From positions 33,994,001 through 34,058,000 of the forward strand of contig CM057465.1 of the NCBI GenBank assembly GCA_030035585.1: a stretch of 64,000 bases of DNA, given 5' to 3'. Numbering within the stretch: the stretch's first letter is position 1; every line of letters starts with the position of its first letter. The notes below the pieces were generated by a model, which had not been told where the DNA came from, ran no database searches, and saw only the letters and a list, made by a program, of their open reading frames with translations. The translations under genes were made by a program, and so were the position numbers. This DNA is from Dugong dugon (lineage: Eukaryota; Chordata; Mammalia; Sirenia; Dugongidae). Of this stretch, positions 1-12,036 are shown piece by piece.

Positions 1-785
1 ACTTTTGTTTTCTTTATATTGAGGCAATCCACTCTGAAGGCTGTAGTCTTTGATCTTCATCAGTAAGTGCTTCAAGCCCTCTTTCCTTTCAGCGAGCAGG
101 GTTGTGTCATCTGCATATTGCAGGTTATTAATGAATCTTCCTCCAATCCTGATGCCGCATGTGTTCTTTATATAGTCCAGCTTCTTGGATTATTTGTTCA
201 GCATATAGATTAAGTAAGTATGGCGAAAGGATACAACCCTGACACACACCTTTCCTGATTTTAAACCATGCAGTATCCCCTTGTTCTGTTTGAACAACTG
301 CCTCTTGATCTATGTACAGGTTCCTCATGAGCACAATTAAGTGTTCTGGAATTCCCATTCTTCACAATGTTATCCATAATTCGTTATGATCCACACAGTT
401 GAATATGTTTGCATAGTCAATAAAACACAGGTAAATATATTTCTGGTATTCTCTGCTTTCAGCCAAGATCCACCTGGCATCAGCAATGATATCCCTTGTT
501 CCACATCCTCTTCTGAATCTAACTTCAATTTCTGACAGTTCCCTGTCGATGTACTGCTGCAACCATTTTTGAATGATCTTCAGCAAAATTTTACTTGCAT
601 GTGATATTGATGATATCATTCAATAATTTCCACATTCCATTGGATCACCTTTCCTTGGAATGGGCACAAATATGGCTCTCTTCCTGTCGGTTGGCCAGGT
701 AGCTTCTTCCAAATTTCTTGGCATAGACAAGCGAGCGCTTTCAGAGTTGCTATAGAAGCATATATAGCCTTTTGGTCAAAGAAAT
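1..785 (-). mobile_element. RTE/BovB-type LINE fragment
   Basis: The minus strand encodes reverse-transcriptase pieces such as GVCQGCILSPYLLNLYAEQI and [20 protein letters not shown] in separate frames with stops between. The same protein pieces occur in the plus-strand copy at 19552-22143. The left end runs off the window. Confidence 0.85.
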
Positions 786-1084
786 CCAGGCACTAACATC
801 CTGCAAAAAGTACTTTTAAAATTGCAACATATGTCATACCTTGCCGTATGCCTAATGCTATACTTGGTATTGCAGGAGAAACAAAGAAATAAGACAAAAT
901 ACATGTCCTCAGGAGCAAAATTATGTTCTGAGGGAAAAAAAATTCCTAAGTCCATGTTCTGATGTCTGGTAGAATAATGCTTTTGTGTGTAAAGAATGGT
1001 ATATTTGATTCTTGTTTTATGGCCTTTTTTTACTTTTCACCGCACAGATTTTTAAAAACATATATTAAAAATATATGCAGCTTA

Positions 1085-1480
1085 CGGTAATAGGGAACCC
1101 AAGGTTGAGTAAGGACAGTGTTGATGAGTAGTGAAGTTGTTAACCATTGTCATAGGGCAACATGTATACTAACTGTTTAATGAGAAACTATTTTGTTCTG
1201 TAAGCCTTCATCTAAAGTGAGAATAGCAGCACAATTGGAAGAGCGTAGTTGATGTCACTGAACTGTGCATGTAGAAATTTTTGAAATCGTATATCTTTGG
1301 CTATGTATATCTCCACCAAAAAAAAAAAAAAAAAGTCAAGAAGGGAGAGGGTTGACACGTCGTGGGGTTGTTAACCAATGTCATAAAACAATATGTGTAC
1401 CACTGTTTAATGAGAAACTATTTGTTCTGTAAACCTGCACCTGAAGTACAATAAAAAATAAATAAAGAAAAATAAAAATA
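1085..1480 (+). mobile_element. two L1 3' tail fragments in tandem
   Basis: Two similar segments, each containing GTTAACCA and a CTGTTTAATGAGAAACTATT stretch, end in A-rich tails at about 1318-1335 and 1450-1480. They resemble the tail at 9940-10085. Confidence 0.55.
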
Positions 1481-2908
1481 TATGCAGCTTAGAAAGAATA
1501 CAGAATACACAACTTCAGCAACTTTGATGTTTGCTGCTGAATCTAATGAATATGATATATTTAAAGTTGCATGTAACTCATTGTAAAAAAATAAAATAAA
1601 TAATGGGGGTTGTGCAGTGTTTGAGCTGTATCCAATTGGCTTTATTTTCTTAGATTAAGTGGCTTAGCTCAGCTCCCTCACTTTGGGTAAATCACTTATG
1701 TTTTAAGGCCACAATTTTCTGAACTTAAAGACATTGCTAGATAAAATTAATAAATAAAAGCCCTTAAAAAATTGAGTTTTAAACAATGTTAAAAGAAATA
1801 ATATTTTTAATATTATAAAGGATAATAAATGTTAAGCACCTAGCACAGTTCCTGGCATATAATAGGTGTTCAATAAAATCATGATCTTTTTAATAAGGCA
1901 AAACGGATCCTTGTTACTATAGCCTTTGGGTACTATGTTCAGAGTTACACAGGCATTCTGGGTTTCCCTTTCCTGCGTTTATTTACTGGTATATGATTTA
2001 CCTCACTATTAGCATAAGTCATAAGAATCCAGTTCTGTTTTTCAGGAAAAGAAGGCAGTTTGAGCTGCAGTCATGTTCTCGTTAGAGAAAATGAGGGCAG
2101 TTAATGGTTAGTGTTCAAGAACAATAAAGCTCTTTCAGTTTCTTAGCAACTGAAGCTGGGGGGTAGGCAGAGACTGTGTAAGCAGAGGAGAAGAAAAAAG
2201 CAGCAAGGAGTGTGAAAAATGAATTTAATGTCTAAGTATTCCCAAGTAGGTGAAAAGAGATTTATATAGCTCCGGTATTTATTAGCTAAAGCTTATTTGT
2301 TACATGACTAGAAAACTTAATGAGATATTTTACAATTCAGCAGTGCTGAGTCACAGTGGGCATTTGTGCGTCCTATGCAAAGGACATGTAAACTGTTCAT
2401 CTAATATGCTGATTGCAAATGAAATACAAAGATGGTTTAGAAGTCTAGCTTTGGAAATGAGTCATGTTGCATGGACACTACTGCCACCCTGTGGACAATG
2501 AGGGAGCTTACCGGGTGCTGAAGGATGAAAGATGGGTGTGAGAGCCTAGATCTCTCAGGCCTTAAGACATTTTTGCTCATGTGTGCCTTAGAATAATTTT
2601 GAAAAACTGTGTACCTCCTGGCACATTTTTAAACTTGGTAAGTAAAAATTTTGATCACATATTTAGGAGGGTGTAAGGAATGTTATCTCTCTTGGTTTCT
2701 GCATATTGACATTTAAAAATAAAATTGTTATATTACTCCTCTAAATGTATCCAGTGGACTCTAAATACCATAGGGGTTTGATATCTACCATCAGTCGTTT
2801 TTAAATTACATGAGCAAGCTCTTTTAAATGACAATTTTTCACATCGTTCCTTTTTCTCCTTGAGCTTGTGTTTGCATTCCACTTCCCTAACAAACTTGTA
2901 TTTTAATT

Positions 2909-2942
2909 TTGTGTGTGTGTGTGTGCGTGCATGCATGTGTGT
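2909..2942. repeat. TG simple repeat
   Basis: An uneven TG/CG/CA run in the 3' flank. Confidence 0.9.
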
Positions 2943-4206
2943 ATTCATTCCCTAAGGGTCTTTTATTGCTCAATCTTTCATATTTCTCTGTAAGCAAAAT
3001 AAATATATAAATTGAAATTTCAATTAGAAGTTGTATTTGTGGCTGTAAGGCTTTAATTATATTTTTAATATGCAATTGATTACATAACACAAATATAAAT
3101 GTTTCTGAATAATTATTAAACATTAGAAAGTAATGATTTATTTGAAAATCTACCTCTTAATGAGGTAGATGGGGTTTTTAGTTCATGTATTCGTGATGGA
3201 TATTCATTTTAGCTAGGCTGAGACAAGGGTCAGTATCAACACTATTCAGAGTTTCAGATTTTGCTCAAATGTCTTACATTTAAAAAAGATGCTGGTGCTA
3301 GGGGATGTCAATCATGATTTTGAAAGCTCCGGTCTTCTAAAATCACGTATTGGCTATGCTCTGTTGGTCTCCCCATTTCTTACGCTTTTTAAGTTGTGCC
3401 AGTCGGGATAGCCTAAATTACGCTGAGTGGTAAACAACCTCCATATCTCAGTGACTTGAAACAAGTTTTATTTCTACTCACATTACATGTTCATTGCAGG
3501 TTGGCTATGGCTCTGCTTCTCGCCCAAGACAGTGACAAAATAGCCTATATCTGGGACACCGCTGGTGTCTTGGCAGAGGAAAAGAGACAGACGTAGAAAA
3601 CCATGAGCAGTCTCTCAAAACTCTGCTCTGGAGGGACACACGTCACTTCCATCCCATTTCTTTCGACAAGCAAGTTCTTGGCCTCTCCTGAGTTCAGTGA
3701 GGATGTACAAACTTCTTTCAGGGAGAGGCAGCAAATATTCTGACCAATGTTACAACCTGCCACACCCATGAAAACCCTAAATCTAGGAACCACTGACTTA
3801 TAGTAAACAGGTGGTTATCATTTTCTAAAATTATTATACTAGAAAGTTATTTTAATTAAAAAATTAGAAAATACTTCCAACATACAAAAAAGTACATAGA
3901 TTAATATAAAAAAGATACAAGTACTTATCTTCCAGAATTAACCATTGTTAACAGTTGCCATATTGACTTCAGATCCCTTAGTTAAAAAAGAAATAAAACA
4001 TAAGTGTAGTTGAAACTTCCCTAGCCCATCCCATCCATTCCCTTTTTAGGCCCTTGCCTTTCTGCAAATAAGCCTATTCTGATGCTAGTTGTATTCTTTT
4101 ATATATTTACTACGTAAATTTTTTAAAGTTTACATAATTAAATAATTTACATAATATTACACAATATTTAAATTGCCAAGGATTTCATTTTACTTGGATC
4201 CACAAT

Positions 4207-4786
4207 AAATGCCCATGGAAACAGCAGTCAAGAAATCAAATGACATATTGCAGTGGGCAAATCTGCTGTAAAAGCCCTCTTTCAAGTGTTAAAAAGCAAA
4301 GATGTCGCTTTGAGGACTAATGTGCACCTGACTCAAGCCATGGTATTTTCAATCACGTCATATGCATGTGAAAGCTGGACAATGAATAAGAAAGATCAAA
4401 GAATAATTGATGCCTTTGAATTATGGTGTTGGTGAAGAATATTGAATGTACCACGGACTGGCAGAAGAACAAACAAATCTGTCTTAGAAGAAGTACAGCC
4501 AGAATGGTCCTTAGAAGCAAGGATGGTGAGACTTTGTCACACAAACTTTGGACATGTTATCAAGAGGGCCCACTCCCTGGAGAAGGACGTCATGCTTGGT
4601 AAAGTAGAAGGTCATCTAAAAAAAAGGAATACCTTCAACAAGATGGATTGACGCAGTGGCTGCAACAATGGGCTCGAACATAGCAACAATTGTGAGGATA
4701 GCACAGGACCAGGCAGTGTTTCGTTCTGTTTTACATACGGTCAGTGTGAGTCAGAACCGACTCAACGGCATCTAACAACACTATAA
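4207..4786 (+). mobile_element. RTE 3' end
   Basis: It encodes the C-terminal part of the RTE polyprotein in broken frames (for example MVFSITSYACESWTMNKKDQ). It ends with the family tail, GAGTCAGAACCGACTCAACGGCA then TCTAACAACA. Confidence 0.85.
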
Positions 4787-5018
4787 ATGTTAAAAAATTT
4801 ACATAATATATGTATTTTTTCACAAGTTACTTTCTGCATTCCTCATTATGTAATTTCAGATATATCCATGTTTATACATGTAGATCTAGTTATTACTTCA
4901 TTATACCATTCAATATAGTATATCGCATACAATTTATCTTTGTTGTTGGAACTTAACGTTGTCTATGGATTTTGCTGTTAGAACAATGGCACGATAAACC
5001 CTTTTATAAATGTCTCTT

Positions 5019-5176
5019 ACCCATTGCCATTGAGTTGCGTCCAACTCACAGTGACCCTATAGAACAGAGTAGAACTGCCCCATAGGGCTTCCAACAAGCA
5101 GCTGGTAGATTCGAACTGCTGACCTTTTGGTTAGCAGCCAAATGCTTAATATAACCACTGTGCCACCAGGGCCCCA
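5019..5176 (-). mobile_element. AfroSINE
   Basis: Reverse-strand copy running from the tail (GTTGCGTCCAACTCACAGTG) to the tRNA-like head (CACTGTGCCACCAGGGCCCC). Confidence 0.88.
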
Positions 5177-5870
5177 AGTGTCTCTTAGTGCACAACAAAA
5201 GAATTTCTCCAAGATTTATGCCCTCAAAATGATTGAGGGTCTGGTAGAGTTGAAAATGCTAATTGCTTTTGTGTACCAAGTTGAAGCTTTCTAAATGGCA
5301 GCTCCAAAGGGACAAAGTCAGCAGAAAATGAGACTGTGGTCCAATCTCACCAAAACGATCTTCCTGGCAGAGAGAACAAAAGACAGCCTTACAAGACATT
5401 TCCAGGCCCCTGAGTTGTTTGAAAACAACTGTAGAAAGTTTTCTACTGGGAGTGGTATGGTAAACATGGGACGGAGAGTCACAGACCTGGAGAGGCCTTG
5501 CTGTTGGCTAAGGAAGGCCCTGCAGGGGATTCCAGTGTCATGGAAATGGTCTCCAGTGAAGTCGTAGCAGGTGCCAAAAGGGATGATAGGGATTAAAGTC
5601 CAGAAAGGAACATGTACATCTCAGCTGATGACAATTTGAACAGATAAGGACTGAGAACCAGTTTGCCCTTTCCCAGGACTTGATGCCATGTAACTGCAGG
5701 GATAAGCGGATAGGGCTGTAGTAAAATTGCATCCTAACGTTTCCTGCTTTTTGCATCCTAACAGAACCCTAATTTTGTTCGAGTATCAACCCCTCCCCTA
5801 TGCAACCTATGTGCTACATACAATTCAACGATAGATCTAAATGGAATAATCTGTACTACTGTGCAAAGAA

Positions 5871-6078
5871 GGAGTCCTGGTGGCGCAGTGGTTAAGCATT
5901 CAGCTGTGAAAGGTCGACGGTTCAAACCCACCAGTTGCTCTGCAGGAGAAAGATGCAGCAGTCTGCTTCGGTAAACATTTATAGCCTTGGAAACCCTATG
6001 GGGCAGCTCTACTCTGTTCTGTAGGATTGCTATGAGTCAGAATTGACTTCACCGACAACAGATTTGGTTTTTTTGGTT
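5871..6078 (+). mobile_element. AfroSINE, full length, with target duplication
   Basis: The A box TGGCGCAGTGG and a B box-like GGTTCAAACCC are clear. TACTGTGCAAA flanks the element at 5857-5867 and 6079-6089. Confidence 0.92.
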
Positions 6079-6239
6079 TACTGTGCAAAAGGAGGATTGC
6101 TTGGATAATAAAATTACAACTTTTTGCACATACAAATTTTTGATCTATGAAGTTCATACAAGCAGAAAATTGGATAGATCTGTATGGATTACTCCTTCAA
6201 CGTTTTGTTAGAACAATTTGCTTTACCTTGATAAGTGGC

Positions 6240-6410
6240 ATTGCATAGCAGCAAGTGCATTGGCCTGGGATACCAGGAATCTTGTGTTAACAATTTTGTG
6301 GTTAAGTAGCTGTGTCACCCAGGGCAAGTAGTTTAGCCACCTTGTTTCTATTTTCTCCTCTGTAAAATATGTGAGTGAATAAGATAGTTTCCAAGGTTTC
6401 TTTGGGCACT
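6240..6410 (+). mobile_element. MIR element
   Basis: The GTGTCACCCAGGGCAAGTAG core and CTCCTCTGTAAAATA are typical of MIR. Confidence 0.6.
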
Positions 6411-6496
6411 AAATTTCTATAATTATCTATCATTATTCAGAGAGAAAAAGAGGACAAGATGCCCTCCCACCACCGTGACTACTCTGGTTTGCCTAG

Positions 6497-7060
6497 TGTC
6501 TTAGTCATCTAGTGCTGCTATAACAGAAATACCACAAGTGGATGGCTTTAACAAAGAGAAATTTATTTTCTCACAGACTAGTACACTAGAAGTCCAAATT
6601 CAGGGTGTCAGCTCCAGGGAAAGTCTTTCTCTGTCAGCTCTGGAGGAAGGTCCTTGCCGTGAATCTTCTCCTCAACTAGTAGCTTCTCTTCACAGGAACC
6701 CAGGGTCCAAAGGATGCCTTCTGCTCCTGGCACTGCTTTCTTGGTGGTATGAGGTCCCCAACTCTCTGCTTGCTTCCCTTTCCTTTTATCCCTTGTAACA
6801 TAAAAGGTGGTGCAGGCCACACCCCAGGGAAACTCCCTTTACATTGGATTAGGGATGTGACCTAAGTAAGGGTGTTATATCCCACCCTAATCCTCTTTAA
6901 TATGATCTAATCTTGCCTCATTAACCATAGGCAGAGATTAGGATTTATAACACATAGGAAAATTATGATCACAAAATGGAGGACAACCACACAATACTGG
7001 GAATCATGACCTAACCAACTTGACACATATTTTGGGGGGACACAATTCATTCCATGACAC
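6497..7060 (-). mobile_element. MaLR-type LTR
   Basis: The plus strand opens TGTCTTAGTCATCTAGTGCT and ends near GGGGGGACACAATTCATTCC, the reverse of an MST/MLT1-like solo LTR. No internal retroviral sequence adjoins it. Confidence 0.8.
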
Positions 7061-8310
7061 CTAGAAACAGTAGTTGTTTGTTGAGTGAATAAATGACTAG
7101 CTTGACTTTGATGGGGTAGGACTACACATGAGATGCTTCATTTACATGAGAAGCTGGTGTTTATTATACTCACTATTTTCATGTTGTCATTGCATATTAA
7201 GCCACAGTTACTCTGATAATTGAGGATGTACTATTCTGTATTCTTTTTCAGCTTGGTTGACACTTGTTCACATAATGTTTGAGCACAGTGCTAGGCCCTC
7301 GATGAGAAAAAACAATTTCTGCCTTGGAAAATCTCACAGTATGGTGGGGAAAACAACTTATTCTTCCTGAGGGACAAACACTTGAACTGGGCTTTGGAAG
7401 ATGCACATGAGATTATCTGGTAGAGGAAGAGAAATGAGGTGAGGGAGGACATTTTAAGCAGAGGGAATGGCTGGTGCAAAAGCATATAGGTGTAAAAGAA
7501 TATAGAGGCTGTGAACACTCTGAGAGTGAAGTGATTGATGGGGCGAGTGGAGGAGAAGGAGGGTGAAGTGGTGGGAGATAGGACTGCTGGGTTCTTTGTA
7601 GAATTTAGAAGACACTCTAGGTATTTCTAGCAGGAAGAATTTAATTCAGGGAATTAGGTGCTTAGAGAATTGGAAGGGAGGGAAAGTGGAAGTCAGGAGT
7701 TTGTTGTGAAATATTTAGATCATGTTACCACAGCTGTTACCTAGACAGAGGTCAGGAAGATGCTGCTGCTTCTGATGGTTAGGAGCAGTGTGAAACCTCT
7801 GCTAATATCACATTGGCTCATTGTCCTAACTAGACAGTAGAATAAAGTGTGGCTGCTGCAAAACCTCAATCAGTTGCAGACTGTGCATGAGTTGCTACTA
7901 CTCTAAGAGGGAGAACAGCCACAGCTTCCTTTTTATCTACTAAATCCTACACGAGTGTGTCTTACTGGCAGAATCCTATCTAGAACCTGGTAATGAGAGA
8001 ATATGGGAAATGTAGTTCCCAAGCCTCCAGCCACTGTGTTAAAAAGAACTCATAAGAAAGTAGGAATGGATGCTGAGGATCAATAGACAATCTCTAGCAT
8101 AGCTGGTAAGGGAAGATGGGTCCAGACTCTGAAGGGACTGGGAAGGCATGCTAAGGAGTTAGGGCAATGCTACATGGGATGCCACTGGAAGTTTAAAACC
8201 AGTACTGTCATGGTTAGATTTGTTTTATAAATCTTGGTGGCACTGTGAAGGCAGTTCTTCTAAACAAAGAAAAATGTTATACAACAATTGTTTATTAAAT
8301 ATTATATACC
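7061..8310. other. 3' flanking DNA, unassigned
   Basis: No gene was recognised. 7390-7550 has the flavour of an ancient repeat (GCAGAGGGAATGGCTGGTGC). The remainder is unique-looking. Confidence 0.4.
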
Positions 8311-8321
8311 TAGACCTGTGT

Positions 8322-8485
8322 GGAGTCCTGGTGATGCGGTCGTTAAGAATTCAGCTGCTAACCAAAAGGTCGGCAGTTCGAATCCACCAGCCACTCCTTG
8401 GCAACTCTCTGGGGCAGTTCAACTCTGTTCTTTAGGGTCGCTATGAGTTGGAATTGACCCGGCAGTAAAGCGTTTGGTTCAGTTT
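8322..8485 (+). mobile_element. AfroSINE with target duplication
   Basis: An internally shortened copy flanked by the perfect 11-base repeat TAGACCTGTGT at 8311-8321 and 8486-8496. Confidence 0.92.
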
Positions 8486-8899
8486 TAGACCTGTGTAATG
8501 AAAAAGCCCTCTAAAGTTGTTTTAAAAATTGTTTGTGGTAACTCATCCATCCAGTATTCTTCCCCCAAATGTTTACTGGGTGCATATTTTGTGCCAGGCA
8601 CTGTGAATACACATGTAAGTCGTATGTAGTCATATATGACCTGTGCCCTTCTTTTCAGTGAAGAGTGAGAAAGTGTTAGGGAGTTGTTAAACTAACAAAC
8701 TTAAAAACCAGAGTATATATACTGTATTTCCTTTTGCATATTTAATGGTCTGATAAATCCTGTAGTTAAAAATTTTTTTTTTCCGTTTTGTTTTACCATG
8801 GTTAGCCACTTTTATTTGACTCTTAATATTCATTCACAGTTGAGTTCTTCAGGGCACAGTTGGGGAAAGACTAGATGCTTATACACAAGAGCCAAGACT

Positions 8900-8945
8900 T
8901 GTTGTTGTTAGTTGCCACTGAGTTGATTCCGACTCACTACCGGTA
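8900..8945 (-). mobile_element. AfroSINE tail fragment
   Basis: Only the 3' tail is present (TTGCCACTGAGTTGATTCCG). Confidence 0.75.
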
Positions 8946-9059
8946 GGCTATTTACAAGAAAGGATTTAGATGTGAGAAAATGAAAAGAACAAAACTATTT
9001 TTGCTTTAATTATGATTTCTTAATTTCAGAAGCATTTCCAGTCAGAAAGGATAAATTAA

Positions 9060-10085
9060 TATCTATTAAAATTTACTTCTGAAGGACAAATACTATACGA
9101 GACCACTACTATAAAAACTCATGAAAAGGTTTACACATAAAAAGAAACAATCTTTGATGGTTATGAGGGAGAGGAGGGGTGGGGAGAGAAAAACACTAAC
9201 TAGACAATACACAAGTGGTAAACTTGGTGAAGGGTAAGACAGTACACAATACTGGGGAAGCCAGCACAACTTGTCTAAGGCAAAGTCATAGAAGCTCCAT
9301 AGATACATCCAAACACCCTGAGGGACCAAATTAGTGGGCTGAGAGCTGCGGGGACCGCGGTCTCAGGGAACATCTAGCTCAATCGGTATAACACAGTTTA
9401 TAAAGAAAATGTTCTACATTCTACTTTGGTGAGTACCATCTGGGGTCTTAAAAGCTTCTAAGCGGCCGTCTAAGATACTCCACTGGTCTCAACCTGTCTG
9501 GAGCAAGAGAGAATGAAGAAAACCAAAGACACAAGGGAAAGATAGTCCAAAGGAAAAATGGACTGCAACTACCACAGCCTCCACCAGACTGAGTCCAGTA
9601 CAACTGGATGGTGCCGGGCTACCACCACCACTGACTTCTCTGACAGGGATTACAACAGAGGGCCCTGGACAGGGCTGGAGAAAAATGTAGAACAAAATTC
9701 TAACTCACACACACACTTCAAAGACCAGACTTACTGGTCTGACAGAGACTGGAGAAACCTTGAGAGTATGGCCCCCAGACACCCTTATAGTTAAATAATG
9801 AAGTCACTCCTGAGGTTTACCCTTCAGCCAAAGATTAGACAGGCCCATAAAACAAAATGAGACTAAACGGATAGACCAGCACAGGGGCAAGGAAGAGAAG
9901 GAAGGAGAGGACAGGAAAGCTGGTAACTGGAAACCTAAGGTCAAGAAGGGGAGAGTGTTGACAGGTCGTGGGGTTGGCAACCAATGCCACAAAACAATAT
10001 ATACATTAATTTTTCAATAAGAAGCTAGTTTGCTCTGTAAATTTTCATCTAGAGTACAATAAAAAATTAAAAATTAAAAAAAGAA
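9060..10085 (+). mobile_element. L1 3' end (lineage-type 3' UTR)
   Basis: About 1 kb of L1 3' sequence ends in a terminal A-rich tail near 10060-10090. Its GTTGACAGGTCGTGGGGTTG segment recurs near 1352. A related element begins directly after it. Confidence 0.7.
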
Positions 10086-10087
10086 AA

Positions 10088-10692
10088 AAATGGATGAATC
10101 TGGAAGGCATTATACTGAGTGAAATAAGTCAATTACAAAAGGACAAATACTGTATAAGACCACTATTATAAAAAACACATGAAAATGTTTCCACACACAA
10201 AAAAACAATCTTTGATGGTTATGAGGGAGGGAAGGGGTAGGGAGGGAAAAACTCTAACTAGATAGTAGATAAGTGGTAACTTTGGTGAAGGGTAAGATAT
10301 GGTGCCCGTGGACCAGGTGCTGCCGAAGGACTGCGACAGTGACGCTCCCGGAGCCGAGGCCGCGGGCTCCTGAGGCGGCGGCGGCTGTTGAAGGGGCTGG
10401 TGGAAACTCAAGCCCGGCAGGAGCGGCGATTCCATCTCCATGTTGTCCGGGCCATTGAGGCTGAGGGCCGGCACTGCGCTGCTGTCCTCGGGCTTGGGGG
10501 GGTCTCTGAGGAGAGGGGCGTGGACGGGGCTTCGGCTGCGCTGGGCTCGGGCTCGGGCTGGGGCTGCTGCCGCTGCTGCTGGGGCTGGGGCTGGGTTTTG
10601 CTGGGACGTCAGCACAACTTGACCAGAGCAAAGTCATAGAAGGTTCACAGGTACATCCAAAAGCAACGAAAAGAAAAAAGAAAAAAAAAACC
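10088..10692 (+). mobile_element. second L1 3' fragment, interrupted by the CPEB3 block
   Basis: Bases 10125-10295 parallel 9085-9240, and 10610-10665 parallel 9270-9315. The L1 sequence therefore resumes after the foreign block. It ends in an A-rich stretch at 10668-10692. Confidence 0.7.
10296..10607 (-). pseudogene. CPEB3: CPEB3 N-terminal coding fragment embedded in an L1 3' end
   Basis: CPEB3 is a cytoplasmic RNA-binding regulator of translation. Read on the minus strand, this GC-rich block encodes SKTQPQPQQQRQQPQPEPEP and on through STPLSSETP in one frame. It then continues in a second frame with SSAVPALS, MEMESPLLPGLSFHQP, QQPPPPQEPAA and SFGSTWSTGT. These match the glutamine/proline-rich N-terminus of CPEB3 as I recall it. 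The frame change falls in a run of seven C where five are expected. About nine codons before NGPD appear to be missing. There is no start, stop, RNA-binding domain, intron or poly(A) of its own. Both flanks are L1 3' sequence, so it is an ectopic, non-functional copy. Confidence 0.85.
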
Positions 10693-10774
10693 TTTTGAAA
10701 TATCAAGGGCCGTAACAATCGTCTAGGAAAATGCAAATCCTGGACAATTAATGCTTGTAACTATTTAAACAAAC

Positions 10775-10976
10775 AAACCCACTGCTGTAGAGACAATTCC
10801 GACTCATAGTCGAGTGACAGTAGCAACTCATAGCGACCCCAGAGGATTTCCAAGGCTCTAAATCTGTAAGGAAGAGATTTCCACATCTTTTTCCCACAGA
10901 GCTGCCAATGGTTTTGAACCACCTACCTTTTGGTTAGCAGTCAATCCCTTTAACCACTGCACCTCCAGGGCTCCTG
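10775..10976 (-). mobile_element. AfroSINE
   Basis: Near full-length reverse copy whose tail region is partly duplicated (GACTCATAGTC and CAACTCATAGCG). Confidence 0.85.
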
Positions 10977-11418
10977 TAACTATTGTAACAGGATATTAAA
11001 TAGTAAGTTCGGCTCCAGCACCAAGTTACAGTAAATGATGCATTCCAAAGGAGGTGTTGGCCTCTCTGTCGAATTGACAGAGGTTTTGTAAAAACCAGTT
11101 ACATAACTGTTGCATTCCCTTCACTCACAACAAAGCGACTGAGGGAATGAAAATAAAAATGGATTTTATGAGAATTTCTTTGGCAAGTTATGCTGTGATT
11201 CCTCACCTTCACCACACTGGAGCCACTAAGAGGAGGCGAGGGGGTTGCGGGGAGGGCTGGGTTGCTTGTCTCTCAACTCTCCTACAGTTAGAAGTGTGTT
11301 CTGGTACCTGATTCTAACTCTGGCCTGGGGGGAATCTGGGAGAGTTGGGTGGGTCAGCAGTTTTGACAGTGGAGGGAGGCTGCAATTGCTATGAGTTTGG
11401 GTAGACCTTATCTCCTAG

Positions 11419-11629
11419 AGGAGTCCCTGGGTGGTACAAACGGTTAATATGTTCAGCTGCTAACTGAAAGGTTGGAGGCTCCAGTCCACCCAGAGGCACC
11501 TCTGGAGAAAGGCCTGGTGATCTACTTCTGAAAGGTCACACTCTTGAAAACCCTACGGAGCACAATTCTACTTGGACACACATGGGGTCACCATGAGTCG
11601 GAATTGACTCTGCAGCAACTGGTTTGGGC
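11419..11629 (+). mobile_element. AfroSINE, divergent
   Basis: The head reads GGAGTCCCTGGGTGG and the tail CATGAGTCGGAATTGACTC. The middle differs from other copies and may be another subfamily. Confidence 0.8.
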
Positions 11630-11886
11630 TCTGCCAGAATCAAAGCTGTGGGCTAAGGGAGAGAGAGCCAGTCTGAAACTGTTAAATCCTGCTCAGAAGT
11701 CTGTGTGGAGCCAATTACAGGAAAACCAGAGGCTGAGGGAGAATAGCTGCTAGGGGAAAATGCATTGCCTGATCACAGGAAGTTCAAGAACTCTTCCCAA
11801 GATGAGCCCTCTGAGGAAATGACCACGAAAATCGAAAATCGGCTTAACCATCTGCCAGTCCTACTGTTTGAGAAGCCTGGTTACAG

Positions 11887-12036
11887 TACACCTGTTGCTG
11901 AGTTGATTCCGACTCACAGTGACCCTACAGAACAGAGTAGAACTGCCTGTAGGGTTTCCAAGGAGTGACTGGTAGATTTGCATTGACCTTTTGGCTAGCA
12001 GCTGAGTTCTTAACCACCATGCCACAGGGCTCCCTG
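11887..12036 (-). mobile_element. AfroSINE
   Basis: Short reverse copy from TTGCTGAGTTGATTCCGACT to GCCACAGGGCTCCC. Confidence 0.87.

Larger units (their letters stand above)
786..4206. other. 3' flanking DNA, mostly unassigned
   Basis: Apart from the L1 tails (1085-1480) and the TG repeat, I see no gene. A segment at about 3385-3550 (TCTCAGTGACTTGAAACAAG, TTGCAGGTTGGCTATGGCTC) looks like an old interspersed repeat of a family I cannot name. Confidence 0.5.

Noticed and set aside
2733..3123. Minus-strand open frames with His/Thr repeats
   Set aside because: The repeats are translation of the TG/CA microsatellite at 2909-2942.
10166..10736. Open frames of 149 and 160 codons on the minus strand as a novel gene
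   Set aside because: The central part is the frameshifted CPEB3 fragment and both ends are L1 sequence. The apparent gene is a chimera of repeat and pseudogene.
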